This document shows, piece after piece, positions 32,539 through 41,866 of a stretch of DNA of 64,000 nt. The position numbers were made by a program, and so were the translations under genes. Under the pieces are notes generated by a model that saw nothing but the letters and a program-made list of their open reading frames with translations, did no database searches and was not told the DNA's origin. Within the stretch, counting starts at the first letter, position 1, and every line of letters starts with the position of its first letter. Source of the DNA: Bacteroidota bacterium (lineage in GTDB: Bacteria; Bacteroidota; Bacteroidia; Bacteroidales; JAAYUG01); assembly GCA_029571215.1 (NCBI GenBank), contig JAKPTE010000040.1:1-64000 (forward strand), read 5' to 3'.

Positions 32539-34650
32539 ATGGCAAGAAAAATCTTTAACCGCGAAATCAGCTGGCTTGCGTTTAACCACAGGGTTTTGCA
32601 GGAAGCCGCCGATCCGAATGTGCCTCTTCTGGAACGGATCCGGTTCCTTGGTATATTTTCCAATAACCTCGACGAATTCTTTAAAGTACGTGTGGCCACC
32701 ATCAAAAGAATGATTGATATACAGGAAAAAAACCAGACCGTTGAAGGGGAAAGACCACGGAAAGTGTTGGCACAGATTCAGAAAAAAGTGATTGAACTCC
32801 AGAGCGAGTTTGAAAGTACCTTCAGACAGATTTTAAAAGAACTGGAAAAGGAGAATATCTATCTGATCAACGAAAAAGGGCTGAATGAAGAGCAGGCCAG
32901 ATATGTCCGCACTTACTTTGAAGACAAGGTTCTACCGGCGCTATCACCCGTCATGTTGTTCAATGTAACGGAATTCCCGGCTCTCAGAGACAAATCCATC
33001 TATCTTGCCGTACGTCTGAGCCATTCCGGAAAGAAATTACCGCCCGAGTATGCACTGATAGAGCTTCCTACAGCGGTCATAAGCCGTTTCCTGGTTCTTC
33101 CCAAAGAACAGGACCGCACTTACATCATCCTTCTCGACGATGTCATCCGCTTTTGTCTCGGTGACGTGTTTGCCATTTTTCCATACGATACCTTTGAAGC
33201 ATACACCATTAAGCTTACCCGCGATGCGGAACTCGATTACGACAACGACCTCTCGCAAAGCTTTCTTGAAAAAATAGCGCAGGGGTTGTCGAACCGCAAG
33301 TCAGGACAGCCTGTACGCTTTGTGTACGATGCTTCCATGCCGCCCGAGATGTTCAATTACCTCATCCAACGCATGGGACTGGATGTGGACGACAACCTCA
33401 TTCCCGGCGGCCGGTACCACAACTTCAAAGATTTCATGAACTTCCCCGACCTCGGAAAAACCCACCTTCTTTATCCTCCGGCCCCTCCGGCCGAACATCC
33501 TTTGATGCGCACCCCCGGAAGCATCCTTGAGATCATGAAACAGCAGGATTTCCTCCTTCATTGTCCCTATCAGAAATTCCCGCACTTTATTAACCTGCTC
33601 CGCGAAGCAGCCATTGACCCTGATGTAACATCAATCAAAATCACCCTTTACCGGGTAGGTCAGAACTCCAAAGTGATTCAGGCCCTGCTGAATGCTGCCC
33701 GCAATGGGAAGGATGTTACAGCGATTCTTGAACTTCAGGCCCGCTTTGATGAAAAAAACAATATTTATTATGCCCGCAAACTGGAAGAAGCCGGAGTGAA
33801 CGTAATTTTCGGCATTAAGGGGCTGAAGGTTCATGCAAAACTTGTGCTGATCACCCGAAGGGAAAACAGACAGAACGTTCAATATGCATGCGTAGGGACA
33901 GGAAATTTCCATGAAGGGAACGCCGCTGTTTACACCGACCTGCTTCTTTTTACCTCTGATAAACGCATTACATCGGAAGTTGAGCGGGTTTTCAGTATTT
34001 TCAATGAACCCTATCTCAATTATACTTTCCGTTACCTTCTCGTCTCTCCCCTTTCGATGCGTCAACGTATCGTCCGGCTCATCGATAATGAAATCAAAAA
34101 CGCCAGGGCGCGCAAAGAAGCGTATATTGACATAAAAATCAACCACCTTGTTGATCGCGGCATGGTGAATAAGCTTATGCAGGCACAGGAGGCTGGTGTG
34201 AAAATTCGGCTGATAGTCCGCGGTATTTGTTCCATTTATACCGGCCATGAATCCGGAAAGCCGATTGACGCCATCAGTATAGTCGATAAATACCTTGAAC
34301 ATGCCCGGTTTTTCTTTTTCTGCAACGGGGGTGAGGAATTGTGTTATCTTTCCTCAGCCGACTGGATGACCCGAAATCTGGATCATCGAATCGAGGTGGC
34401 CTCTCCTGTTTTTTCTCCTGAACTGAAAGAACAGTTGAGAAAAATATTTGAAATTCAGTGGAGCGATAATGTAAAAGCCCGCATTATCAACGATCTGCAG
34501 AATAATCCTTACCGGCCCCACACCCATCCTCCCGTGCGGGCTCAGATTGTAATATACGATCTCTACCAGCAATTGCAAAACATCCCGGTTGACCGCAAAC
34601 CGGCACCGTCCCTTGAAAAGGCCACAATTTCGCGCCTCAGCAGGGCATGA
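32539..34650 (+). CDS. ppk1: Polyphosphate kinase 1
   Basis: A 703-residue protein of normal PPK1 length with N-domain (FNREISWLAFNHRVLQEA), head domain and two phospholipase D-like C domains. The autophosphorylated histidine is in VHAKLVLITRRE, followed by GTGNFHEGNAAVYTD and the second histidine in NLDHRIEVASPV. It makes and degrades polyphosphate from ATP at the inner membrane. A weak promoter (TTTG, 20 bases, TAACTTGC) lies about 60 bases upstream. The genes on either side (SixA-like phosphatase, mtaB) are not part of the usual ppk operon, and no ppx is in the window. Confidence 0.97.
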   Translation: MARKIFNREISWLAFNHRVLQEAADPNVPLLERIRFLGIFSNNLDEFFKVRVATIKRMIDIQEKNQTVEGERPRKVLAQIQKKVIELQSEFESTFRQILKELEKENIYLINEKGLNEEQARYVRTYFEDKVLPALSPVMLFNVTEFPALRDKSIYLAVRLSHSGKKLPPEYALIELPTAVISRFLVLPKEQDRTYIILLDDVIRFCLGDVFAIFPYDTFEAYTIKLTRDAELDYDNDLSQSFLEKIAQGLSNRKSGQPVRFVYDASMPPEMFNYLIQRMGLDVDDNLIPGGRYHNFKDFMNFPDLGKTHLLYPPAPPAEHPLMRTPGSILEIMKQQDFLLHCPYQKFPHFINLLREAAIDPDVTSIKITLYRVGQNSKVIQALLNAARNGKDVTAILELQARFDEKNNIYYARKLEEAGVNVIFGIKGLKVHAKLVLITRRENRQNVQYACVGTGNFHEGNAAVYTDLLLFTSDKRITSEVERVFSIFNEPYLNYTFRYLLVSPLSMRQRIVRLIDNEIKNARARKEAYIDIKINHLVDRGMVNKLMQAQEAGVKIRLIVRGICSIYTGHESGKPIDAISIVDKYLEHARFFFFCNGGEELCYLSSADWMTRNLDHRIEVASPVFSPELKEQLRKIFEIQWSDNVKARIINDLQNNPYRPHTHPPVRAQIVIYDLYQQLQNIPVDRKPAPSLEKATISRLSRA

Positions 34651-34669
34651 TGCTTTAAATCGCATTTTG

Positions 34670-34677
34670 TATCTTTG
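34670..34677 (+). promoter_or_regulatory. -7 promoter element for mtaB
   Basis: TATCTTTG matches TAnnTTTG and lies 22 bases before the mtaB ATG at 34699. No good TTTG box was found at the proper distance, so the element is supported only by the -7 half. Confidence 0.4.
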
Positions 34678-34698
34678 CGAGCTTCTGAAATATTGAAT

Positions 34699-36000
34699 AT
34701 GCCCACACCCAGAAAGGTTGCCTTTGCCACCCTCGGCTGTAAACTCAATTATGCCGAAACCTCAGCCATTGCCCGCAAATTTGCTGATGAGGGATACCAG
34801 CGAACCCCCTTCAGTCAGAAAGCCGATATTTACGTTATCAATACCTGCACCGTCACCCAGGCTGCCGATAAAAAATGCAGAAATCTTATTAATAAAGCCC
34901 TTCGGAACAAACCCGGAGCCATCGTAGCTGTTGTCGGCTGTTATGCCCAGCTCAGATCAAAGGAACTGGCTGAATCCGGTAAGGTGGACATTGTTCTCGG
35001 AACGAAGGAAAAATTTGATATTCTTCATTACCTGCAAGAATTTGAAACCGGTCGGCAGAATATTATTCAAACCTGTACCATTGAGCAGGTAAATGAATTC
35101 CTGCCGGCTAGCTCTGTCAGCGACCGAACAAGGGCATTCCTTAAAATCCAGGATGGTTGTGACTACAAATGTTCATACTGTACCGTTCCCCTCGCCAGAG
35201 GCCGGAGCCGGAATGAACCGATATCCGAAATCGTTCAGCAGGTAAATGAACTGACGCGGCACGGCATCAGGGAGATAGTACTTACGGGAGTCAATATTGG
35301 TGATTTCGGCAAAAGCACAGGGGAAACATTCTTTGATCTAATCAGGGAACTGGACAAAACGGAAACACAAGTCCGGTTCAGAATATCGAGCATTGAACCC
35401 AACCTGCTGACCGACGAAATCATTGATTTTATTGCCAACTCAAATCATTTTGTTCCCCACTTTCACATTCCTCTTCAGTCGGGTTGCGATACCTTGCTGG
35501 CAGCCATGCGCAGACGTTACAAACGGGAAGTATTTGCCAGCAGGGTACAGAAAATTCTGGAACATATGCCGCATGCATGCATCGGAGCTGATGTCATTTC
35601 CGGTTTTCCCGGAGAAACGGAAGAACATTTCAGTCAAACCTATACATTTCTGAAAAACCTTCCCCTTAGCTATCTTCATGCATTCACCTATTCCGAAAGG
35701 GACAATACTCCGGCCGCTTCCCTGCCCGGCAAAGTGCCCCATAATCTGAGGGAAGAACGTACCCGCAAGCTCATCAGCCTTTCCGAAGAAAAACGTCGGG
35801 CATTCTACAATACCCACCTCGGAACTGTTCGCAGAGTCCTTTTTGAATCGGCAAGAAAAAACGGCCTTATGTCAGGGTTTACCGATAACTATATCCGGGT
35901 TGAAATGCCCTATGATGCCACCATGATCAACAGGGAAACTCCCGTCAGTCTGGTGAAAATCAACCCATCCGGCAATGTGCTGGGAAAAAAACCTTCCTGA
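34699..36000 (+). CDS. mtaB: tRNA t6A37 methylthiotransferase MtaB
   Basis: The ATG at 34699 is preferred over an in-frame TTG at 34675, which overlaps the promoter element. The 433-residue product has the three domains of methylthiotransferases: the N-terminal UPF0004 part with three cluster cysteines (LGCKLNYAE, NTCTVT, VVGCYAQL), the radical SAM part with DGCDYKCSYCTVP, and a C-terminal TRAM-like part. The LGCKLN form and length place it with MtaB, which makes ms2t6A at tRNA position 37, rather than MiaB or RimO. Downstream IMPase has its own promoter element. Confidence 0.93.
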   Translation: MPTPRKVAFATLGCKLNYAETSAIARKFADEGYQRTPFSQKADIYVINTCTVTQAADKKCRNLINKALRNKPGAIVAVVGCYAQLRSKELAESGKVDIVLGTKEKFDILHYLQEFETGRQNIIQTCTIEQVNEFLPASSVSDRTRAFLKIQDGCDYKCSYCTVPLARGRSRNEPISEIVQQVNELTRHGIREIVLTGVNIGDFGKSTGETFFDLIRELDKTETQVRFRISSIEPNLLTDEIIDFIANSNHFVPHFHIPLQSGCDTLLAAMRRRYKREVFASRVQKILEHMPHACIGADVISGFPGETEEHFSQTYTFLKNLPLSYLHAFTYSERDNTPAASLPGKVPHNLREERTRKLISLSEEKRRAFYNTHLGTVRRVLFESARKNGLMSGFTDNYIRVEMPYDATMINRETPVSLVKINPSGNVLGKKPS

Positions 36001-36103
36001 AAAGACGCCCCGCTCAACCATGCAGCAAGACGCGCACATCATTGCATGGCAATGAAAAACAGGTCGGCAGTATTTCTTTTTTTTTATTTCCGTCTTTCTC
36101 ACC

Positions 36104-36111
36104 TAAATTTG
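36104..36111 (+). promoter_or_regulatory. -7 promoter element for the inositol monophosphatase operon
   Basis: TAAATTTG matches TAnnTTTG. A T-rich run 19 bases upstream replaces the TTTG box. The ATG at 36133 follows 21 bases later, which also supports that start over the longer frame beginning at 36046. Confidence 0.45.
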
Positions 36112-36132
36112 CCTTTCATTTTAATAACTGTT

Positions 36133-36927
36133 ATGAATCTGGAAAAATTGTGTGCCGAAGTAAGGGAATTGTCGGCTGAAACAGCGGAATTCATCCGCAG
36201 GGAAGCTCCGAAGGTGGCCTCTGATACGATTGTTTCGAAAAGCCTCCATAATTTTGTGACCCATGTTGATAAAGGATCGGAGGAACGGCTGATAGCCGGA
36301 CTCAGTAAAATTTTGCCGGAAGCTGGTTTTATTGCTGAAGAAGGGACCCGTCATGACACTAACCGCCAGTACACCTGGGTAATCGACCCTCTTGACGGAA
36401 CAACGAATTTCATTCATGGACTCCCACCTTATGCCATCAGCATAGCCCTCATGGAAGGAAACAATGTACTCCTGGGAGTTGTTCATGAAATCACCTCCGA
36501 TGAATGTTTCTGGGCATGGGACAAAGGGAAAGCCTGGTATAACGGTAAAGAAATTCATGTAAGTGCTACTTCCCACCTGAAAGACGCCCTGATAGCAACA
36601 GGATTTCCTTATACTGACTATGAAAGGGTAAGCCCTTTCATGAAAACGCTCGAATACCTGTTCAACAACTCACACGGTGTAAGAAGGCTCGGATCAGCGG
36701 CCATTGATATCGCCTATCTGGCCTGCGGACGTTTCGACGGTTTCTATGAATACGGTCTAAGCCCATGGGATGTGGCCGCGGCCGTCAAAATTCTTACGGA
36801 AGCCGGTGGCCGGGTTTGCGATTTCAAGAAAGGGAACAACTACATTTTCGGCCGGGAAATTATTGCAGCCAATGCTGGTATTTTCGATGAATTCAGTACG
36901 GTCATATCCGATATGCTCAGGGAATGA
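36133..36927 (+). CDS. Inositol monophosphatase family protein
   Basis: A 264-residue protein with all metal motifs of the IMPase family: IAEEGT, the WVIDPLDGTTNFIHG box and SPWDVAAA near the C-terminus. It is a Mg-dependent, lithium-sensitive type phosphatase acting on inositol phosphate or related sugar phosphates such as bisphosphonucleotides; the family member cannot be set further. Its stop overlaps the start of the first acyltransferase by 4 bases. A link to inositol lipid synthesis, which many Bacteroidota have, is possible but the other genes of that path are not here. Confidence 0.92.
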   Translation: MNLEKLCAEVRELSAETAEFIRREAPKVASDTIVSKSLHNFVTHVDKGSEERLIAGLSKILPEAGFIAEEGTRHDTNRQYTWVIDPLDGTTNFIHGLPPYAISIALMEGNNVLLGVVHEITSDECFWAWDKGKAWYNGKEIHVSATSHLKDALIATGFPYTDYERVSPFMKTLEYLFNNSHGVRRLGSAAIDIAYLACGRFDGFYEYGLSPWDVAAAVKILTEAGGRVCDFKKGNNYIFGREIIAANAGIFDEFSTVISDMLRE

Positions 36928-37814
36928 AAAACGAAGAATCCGTAAATTTCTGGTATTATCCCTTGTACTTTTTTCTGAAACTGTTCGCACATCTTCCGCT
37001 GCCGATACTCTATTGGCTTTCCGATTGCCTCTATCCGGTTGTTTTTTATGTAATCCGTTACCGCAAAAAGATTGTTTTCCGTAATCTCCGGAATGCATTT
37101 CCTGAAAAAACTGAAAAAGAGATTCTCATTCTGGCCCGGAGTTTTTACCGAAATTTCTGTGATGTATTGGTAGAAACACTCAAAATGCTTCACTTCACTG
37201 ACAAGGAACTAGCCAGGCACATCGAATATTCCAATCCGGAAATTCTTCTTGACCTTTACAATAAAGGCAAAAGCGTCATCGTTGTTGCAGCCCACTATGG
37301 TAACTGGGAATGGATGGCTGGTCTCCGAATCCGCTCTCCTTACCATACCATCGCTGTATACAAGCCTCTCAATAGCAGAATTTTTGATAGAATCATGAAA
37401 CAGCTCCGCACCCGCTTCGGAGTAGAAGTGGTACCCATGAGGAATATCCTAAGGGTTCTTACCAGACATGCCGATCAAAAGTATCTTACTCTCTCCTGTT
37501 TTATTTCCGACCAGTCGCCTGTGAAGGAAGAGATTCAATACCGGACAACATTTCTCAATCAGGATACTCCTGTTTATCTTGGGATTGAAAAAATCGCTGT
37601 AAAAATGAACCAGGCAGTGGTATTTATGTGTCCCGAAAAAATAAGGAGAGGATACTATCAGGTTCACATTACCCTTTTATCCGAAAATCCTTCCTCTTTA
37701 CCTCAACATGGACTTACGGAATTGCATGTTAAAATGCTCGAGCAAGCCATTCGCCGAGAACCTTCTCTCTGGCTTTGGTCTCACCGCAGATGGAAATATT
37801 CCAAAAACGCATAG
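36924..37814 (+). CDS. LpxL/HtrB-like lysophospholipid acyltransferase (copy 1)
   Basis: A 296-residue member of the lipid A biosynthesis acyltransferase family. It has an N-terminal hydrophobic anchor, then AAHYGNWEWM with the catalytic H124-x4-E129, AVYKPLN, SDQSP and the final LWLWSHRRWK, all typical. It transfers a secondary acyl chain, classically to lipid A, at the inner face of the inner membrane. It starts inside the IMPase stop (ATGA) and is followed after 43 bases by a paralogue with the same motifs. Confidence 0.92.
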   Translation: MKNEESVNFWYYPLYFFLKLFAHLPLPILYWLSDCLYPVVFYVIRYRKKIVFRNLRNAFPEKTEKEILILARSFYRNFCDVLVETLKMLHFTDKELARHIEYSNPEILLDLYNKGKSVIVVAAHYGNWEWMAGLRIRSPYHTIAVYKPLNSRIFDRIMKQLRTRFGVEVVPMRNILRVLTRHADQKYLTLSCFISDQSPVKEEIQYRTTFLNQDTPVYLGIEKIAVKMNQAVVFMCPEKIRRGYYQVHITLLSENPSSLPQHGLTELHVKMLEQAIRREPSLWLWSHRRWKYSKNA

Positions 37815-37857
37815 CAGGAAAGCGCATCTTACCAGAAGATTTATATATTGCAGCATC

Positions 37858-38760
37858 ATGAAAAAGTACCTTCAGGCAATCATATTCTGGTTTTTCTATC
37901 CGGTACTCAGAATATTTACCTGGATGCCTCTTCGCTTGCAGTATCTTTTTGCCGACGTACTGTACTTTCTGATGCTTGTTTCAGGTTACCGTAAAAAGGT
38001 AATCAGGAACAACCTCAAAAATGCCCTGCCTGAAAAATCAGAGAAGGAACGGAAAAGTATCGAAAGGAAATTTTACCGCCATCTGGCCGACAGCCTCCTT
38101 GAATCGGTGGCACAAATGGGATTCTCCAGAGAAGAGCTTGCCCTTCGTTTCCGGTTTAAGAATCCGGAGCTGATTAACCGGTATGCCAGGGAGGGAAAGA
38201 GCGTTCTCCTGGCTACCGCTCATTACGCAAACTGGGAATGGTTTGCCAGCTTTCCCCCGATAAGTCCCTTTAGGGTATTGGCTATCTACAAGCCCTTGCG
38301 CAATCCATTCATGGACAGACTCTTTGTAAAAATCCGTGAACGGACCGGCGCCATTGCCTGCCCCATGGAGGAAGTTGTTAGAAAAATTTATTTCTTTCGG
38401 GATAAGAACATCCCAACTCTTACGTATTTCATTGTCGATCAGCGACCTTTACGTAAGAGCATTGGTTACTGGGATATTTTTCTTCACCAGGAAACTCCCT
38501 TTTATCTGGGTATTGAAAAAATAGCCCGTAAAACCGGTTTTCCTGTTTTCTTCATGAAAGTTGACAAGGTAGCCAGAGGGTATTATGAAGCAGAATTTAT
38601 ACTACTGGAAGAAGAACCTGCCCAAACCAAACCTTATGAAATCACCCGAAAGCATATTCGTCTCCTGGAAGAAATCATCAGGGAAAAACCCGAACTCTGG
38701 CTCTGGTCTCACCGCCGGTGGAAGCACAAGCGTTTAGCGGAAGAAATCCTTCCGGACTGA
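37858..38760 (+). CDS. LpxL/HtrB-like lysophospholipid acyltransferase (copy 2)
   Basis: The ATG at 37858 gives MKKYLQAIIFWFFYP, an N-terminal anchor like copy 1; the longer frame starting at 37708 would overlap copy 1 and adds no domain. The 300-residue product has H122-x4-E127 (TAHYANWEWF), AIYKPLRNP, DQRP and LWLWSHRRWK. The two copies are clearly tandem paralogues, but diverged along their whole length, so they probably have different acyl chain or acceptor preference. Ended by a GT2 gene 24 bases downstream. Confidence 0.92.
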   Translation: MKKYLQAIIFWFFYPVLRIFTWMPLRLQYLFADVLYFLMLVSGYRKKVIRNNLKNALPEKSEKERKSIERKFYRHLADSLLESVAQMGFSREELALRFRFKNPELINRYAREGKSVLLATAHYANWEWFASFPPISPFRVLAIYKPLRNPFMDRLFVKIRERTGAIACPMEEVVRKIYFFRDKNIPTLTYFIVDQRPLRKSIGYWDIFLHQETPFYLGIEKIARKTGFPVFFMKVDKVARGYYEAEFILLEEEPAQTKPYEITRKHIRLLEEIIREKPELWLWSHRRWKHKRLAEEILPD

Positions 38761-38784
38761 AATAAACTTAACTTGCAGGAACGC

Positions 38785-39828
38785 ATGGTAACCGATACTG
38801 CTGTTGTAATACTGAACTGGAACGGGAAACATTTTCTCGGCCGGTTTCTTCCATTAGTGTTGGCAAATACCAGCCGCAGGGCAGATATTATTGTTGCCGA
38901 CAACGGATCAACCGACGGTTCCCCCGAATTTCTCCGCACCAGCTTCCCGGAAGTAACAGTTCTGAGCTTCCCCCGTAACTTTGGTTTTGCCGAAGGGTAC
39001 AACAAAGCTTTCAAGGAACTGGAAAACTACCGCTATTTTGTTCTGCTTAATTCCGATGTAGAAACACCCCCCGGTTGGCTGGATCCTTTGCTGGATGTGA
39101 TGGACCAGAACAGGAATGTAGCTGCCTGCATGCCAAAGATTCTCTCCTGGCATAACAGGAACCAGTTTGAATACGCTGGAGCTGCCGGAGGGTTTATTGA
39201 TCGTCTGGGTTATCCCTTTTGCCGGGGAAGAATTTTTGATGTCATCGAAGAAGATCAGGGACAATATGACACGCCGGTACAGATTTTCTGGGCTACTGGG
39301 GCCTGTATGGTCATCCGCAGTGAAGTCTTTTTCAAAGCAGGAGGATTCGATGAAACATTTTTTGCTCATCAGGAAGAAATCGATCTTTGCTGGCGAATAC
39401 AAAACCGGGGCTTACAGATACTCTGTCTTCCGTCGTCTGAAGTTTATCATGTGGGAGGGGGTACACTCCCCGTTGAAAACCCGCACAAAACCTACCTGAA
39501 CTTCCGGAACAACCTTTTGCTATTGTACAAAAATCTGCCGGCCGGTGAAGCGAACCGGATCCTCTTTTTCAGGAAGGTTCTTGACGGAATTTCTGCCGTC
39601 CGCTACCTTCTTCGGGGTGACTTTGCCAATGTAAGAGCCATCATGAATGCTCATTTCGATTTCCATCAGATCCGGCGCAAATACAGATCCTCGGGAGCAC
39701 AGCTTCCCCGGCCTGCCAGAAATATCCACCATCCTTCCATTTACCAGGGATGCATTGTATGGGATTTCTTCATCCGAAAAAAGAAACGCTTCAGCGACCT
39801 GCCTTTTCATCCGGAAACACTCAGTTGA
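38785..39828 (+). CDS. GT2 family glycosyltransferase
   Basis: The ATG at 38785 starts MVTDTAVVILNWNG, the usual beginning for this group; a TTG at 38773 is less likely. The 347-residue GT-A enzyme has DNGSTDGSP, NFGFAEGYN, the DxD-like LLNSDVE and a later HQEEIDLCWR. It belongs to the WcaA/rhamnosyltransferase-like GT2 branch that builds surface glycans. There are no C-terminal membrane spans. It lies 24 bases after two acyltransferases, suggesting modification of an envelope glycolipid. Confidence 0.92.
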   Translation: MVTDTAVVILNWNGKHFLGRFLPLVLANTSRRADIIVADNGSTDGSPEFLRTSFPEVTVLSFPRNFGFAEGYNKAFKELENYRYFVLLNSDVETPPGWLDPLLDVMDQNRNVAACMPKILSWHNRNQFEYAGAAGGFIDRLGYPFCRGRIFDVIEEDQGQYDTPVQIFWATGACMVIRSEVFFKAGGFDETFFAHQEEIDLCWRIQNRGLQILCLPSSEVYHVGGGTLPVENPHKTYLNFRNNLLLLYKNLPAGEANRILFFRKVLDGISAVRYLLRGDFANVRAIMNAHFDFHQIRRKYRSSGAQLPRPARNIHHPSIYQGCIVWDFFIRKKKRFSDLPFHPETLS

Positions 39829-39916
39829 TTTTCAGTCGCCTTGCTTTCTGCTTATTCTGTCTGCCATCTGAATATCTGACCTATACGAATGGAACGTTAT
39901 CAGAGTGGGAGGAAAA

Positions 39917-41044
39917 TTACCGGCCGGAGATGTCTTCTGCAGACTCCTTCTGGCTGCAACAGCCTTCCGGAATTTCCGGCAAATGGTCCCGGCAATCAGT
40001 AAAAAACTGGAGCATCCTTTCCCTTTCAGCAGATTCAATAACGAAAGGAAGTGCTGCCGTCGTATCAGCAACAATTGAAGGAGGCAGGAGAAAATATCTT
40101 TGCCCCTGTCCCGGAGGTTTACGGTAAACATATACCGGAATCCATTCAGGCAATGAAATATGGAATGCACTATCTTTCCTTACTTCCAGCAGTGCCATGA
40201 TACCACCGTTCCGGTACCGGTCACGCTGGTTAGAAATAAAATTCCCCAGCGACCAGGCAACAGGACGCTGGTAAATGCCTGCCAAAGTATCGGTAATAAG
40301 TTCTATTGGCTGTACCACATGGGGATGGCTTCCAATGATAGCGTGCACACCAAGTTTGAAAAGAAACCATGCGAGCTGTTTCTGGGCAGATGACGGGAAC
40401 CGCTCGTATTCTTCTCCCCAGTGCATAAAAGCAATTAACAGATCAGGATGCAGCTGTTTTGCCCGCTCTATATCTTTCCTGATAAGGCCGGTATCAATAA
40501 GATTAACAATCCCTGGTGAAGGGAAAGGCATTCCATTGGTACTATAGGAATAATTCAGCAGGACCAAGCGTATTCCTTTGGTTTGAAACAGAAGCGGATA
40601 CATTGAATCCCGTTCTGCCTGGCTTCGGAAAGTACCTGTATGAATAAACTTCAACGAGTCGAGAACATTCAGTGTTCGATCCAGTCCCTCATATCCTCTG
40701 TCGGCTGCATGGTTATTAGCTGTACACAAAATATCGAAGCCGGCATTTTTCAGTGCCGTGCCAAGGGCATCAGGACTACTGAATCTGGGGTAACCTGTGT
40801 AGGGTGGTCCGGCGAAGGTTAGTTCAAGATTTCCGATAGCTACATCTGCTGATTCAATGATCGGCCTTAAAAAGAAAAAACAGGAATCGTAGATATATTT
40901 TCCTGAGTCACGGTTCCACGCCGATTCGATCTGAGGGCTGTGCCCCATAATATCCCCAACAAAGAGCAAACGCAGAACGGATGAATCCTTCTGCGACCAT
41001 CCTGTAAAGGGAATCAATAAAAAGAAAAATAAACTAAAACGCAT
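39917..41044 (-). CDS. CapA-family metallophosphoesterase-like protein
   Basis: A 375-residue protein with an N-terminal signal peptide (PFTGWSQ). It fits the PGA_cap/CapA family: LLFVGDIMGHSPQI, NLELTF, CTANNHAADRGYEGL, MHWGEEYE and IIGSHPHVVQPIE. CapA proteins are linked to poly-gamma-glutamate capsule synthesis but most homologues have no tested role; the fold is that of calcineurin-like phosphoesterases. No capB/capC is present, so capsule synthesis is not supported here. It is 6 bases downstream of a TPM gene and likely shares the LemA operon. Confidence 0.9.
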   Translation of the reverse strand: MRFSLFFFLLIPFTGWSQKDSSVLRLLFVGDIMGHSPQIESAWNRDSGKYIYDSCFFFLRPIIESADVAIGNLELTFAGPPYTGYPRFSSPDALGTALKNAGFDILCTANNHAADRGYEGLDRTLNVLDSLKFIHTGTFRSQAERDSMYPLLFQTKGIRLVLLNYSYSTNGMPFPSPGIVNLIDTGLIRKDIERAKQLHPDLLIAFMHWGEEYERFPSSAQKQLAWFLFKLGVHAIIGSHPHVVQPIELITDTLAGIYQRPVAWSLGNFISNQRDRYRNGGIMALLEVRKDSAFHISLPEWIPVYVYRKPPGQGQRYFLLPPSIVADTTAALPFVIESAERERMLQFFTDCRDHLPEIPEGCCSQKESAEDISGR

Positions 41045-41050
41045 GTATAT

Positions 41051-41866
41051 TTACCATGATCCGCCGGCACCACCACCACCGAAGCTTCCGCCTCCAAAGC
41101 CGCCGAAACCGCCACCTCCCCCTCCACCAAACATACCGGAACCCGAACTGAAGTTCCCCCAACTTCCCCTGTGCGATTTGCTTCCGCTATTGGCCATCAT
41201 CAGCCATACCCACCAGGGGACGCCGGTTTTACCAACCGAATAATGCCGCGAACGGCGGGCATTGGTCATGGCCGAAATCAATACGATGACAAGCACCAAA
41301 AGAACCACAGCGATAACACCTCCGGTGGTATTACCTTTCCTGCTCATGTATTCATCAGCCGTGAATTCCTTACCGGTTAAACCGATCAGAATATTAACAG
41401 CTGCTTCCAGCCCACCCGCATAATCCCCCTGCTGAAAACGCGGAATAATCTCATTACGAACAATCCGTGAGGCAACTACATCCGGCACAACCCCCTCCAG
41501 GCCGTAACCTACGGCAATGAAAACTTCACCCTTTGAACGTTCCGTTTTGGGTTTCACCAGTACCAAAATTCCATTGTTTTTCCCCTTCTGGCCCACACCC
41601 CACTTTTCGGCCAGACGGAAGGCATAATCCGACGGATCGTACCCGTACAAATCGGGCACAATGGCAATAACGATGGCTGTTGAAGTCTTGGCTGTGAAAT
41701 CATTGAGCTTTTGCTCCAGTTTCTGGGCATCCTGCTGAGAAAGAAACCCGGTATAATCATTGACAGCCCTCGGAGGATCAGGACGCGGAGGAAAAACGTC
41801 TTCCTGAGCATACATGAGGCCTCCAAGAAATAGGAACAAAGTGAAGAAAATGAATCTTTTTTTCAT
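41051..41866 (-). CDS. TPM-domain protein with signal peptide and glycine-rich tail (YgcG-like)
   Basis: A 271-residue protein with a signal peptide (GGLMYAQED), a TPM domain at about 30-160 (VNDYTGFLSQQDAQKLEQKL, GVGQKGKNNGILVLV, GYGLEGVVPD), one membrane helix near 195-215 and a C-terminal tail of Gly, Phe and Ser repeats ending GGSW. The TPM domain faces the periplasm and has been proposed to act as a phosphatase or chaperone-like module. It overlaps the upstream TPM gene by 4 bases. The tail gives an antisense proline-rich frame that is not real. Confidence 0.92.
   Translation of the reverse strand: MKKRFIFFTLFLFLGGLMYAQEDVFPPRPDPPRAVNDYTGFLSQQDAQKLEQKLNDFTAKTSTAIVIAIVPDLYGYDPSDYAFRLAEKWGVGQKGKNNGILVLVKPKTERSKGEVFIAVGYGLEGVVPDVVASRIVRNEIIPRFQQGDYAGGLEAAVNILIGLTGKEFTADEYMSRKGNTTGGVIAVVLLVLVIVLISAMTNARRSRHYSVGKTGVPWWVWLMMANSGSKSHRGSWGNFSSGSGMFGGGGGGGFGGFGGGSFGGGGAGGSW

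Noticed and set aside
33631-34302. A 223-codon minus-strand frame within ppk1
   Set aside because: It is antisense to conserved ppk1 motifs and has no recognised features.
41043-41243. Proline-rich frame on the plus strand
   Set aside because: It is the complement of the glycine-rich tail of the TPM protein.
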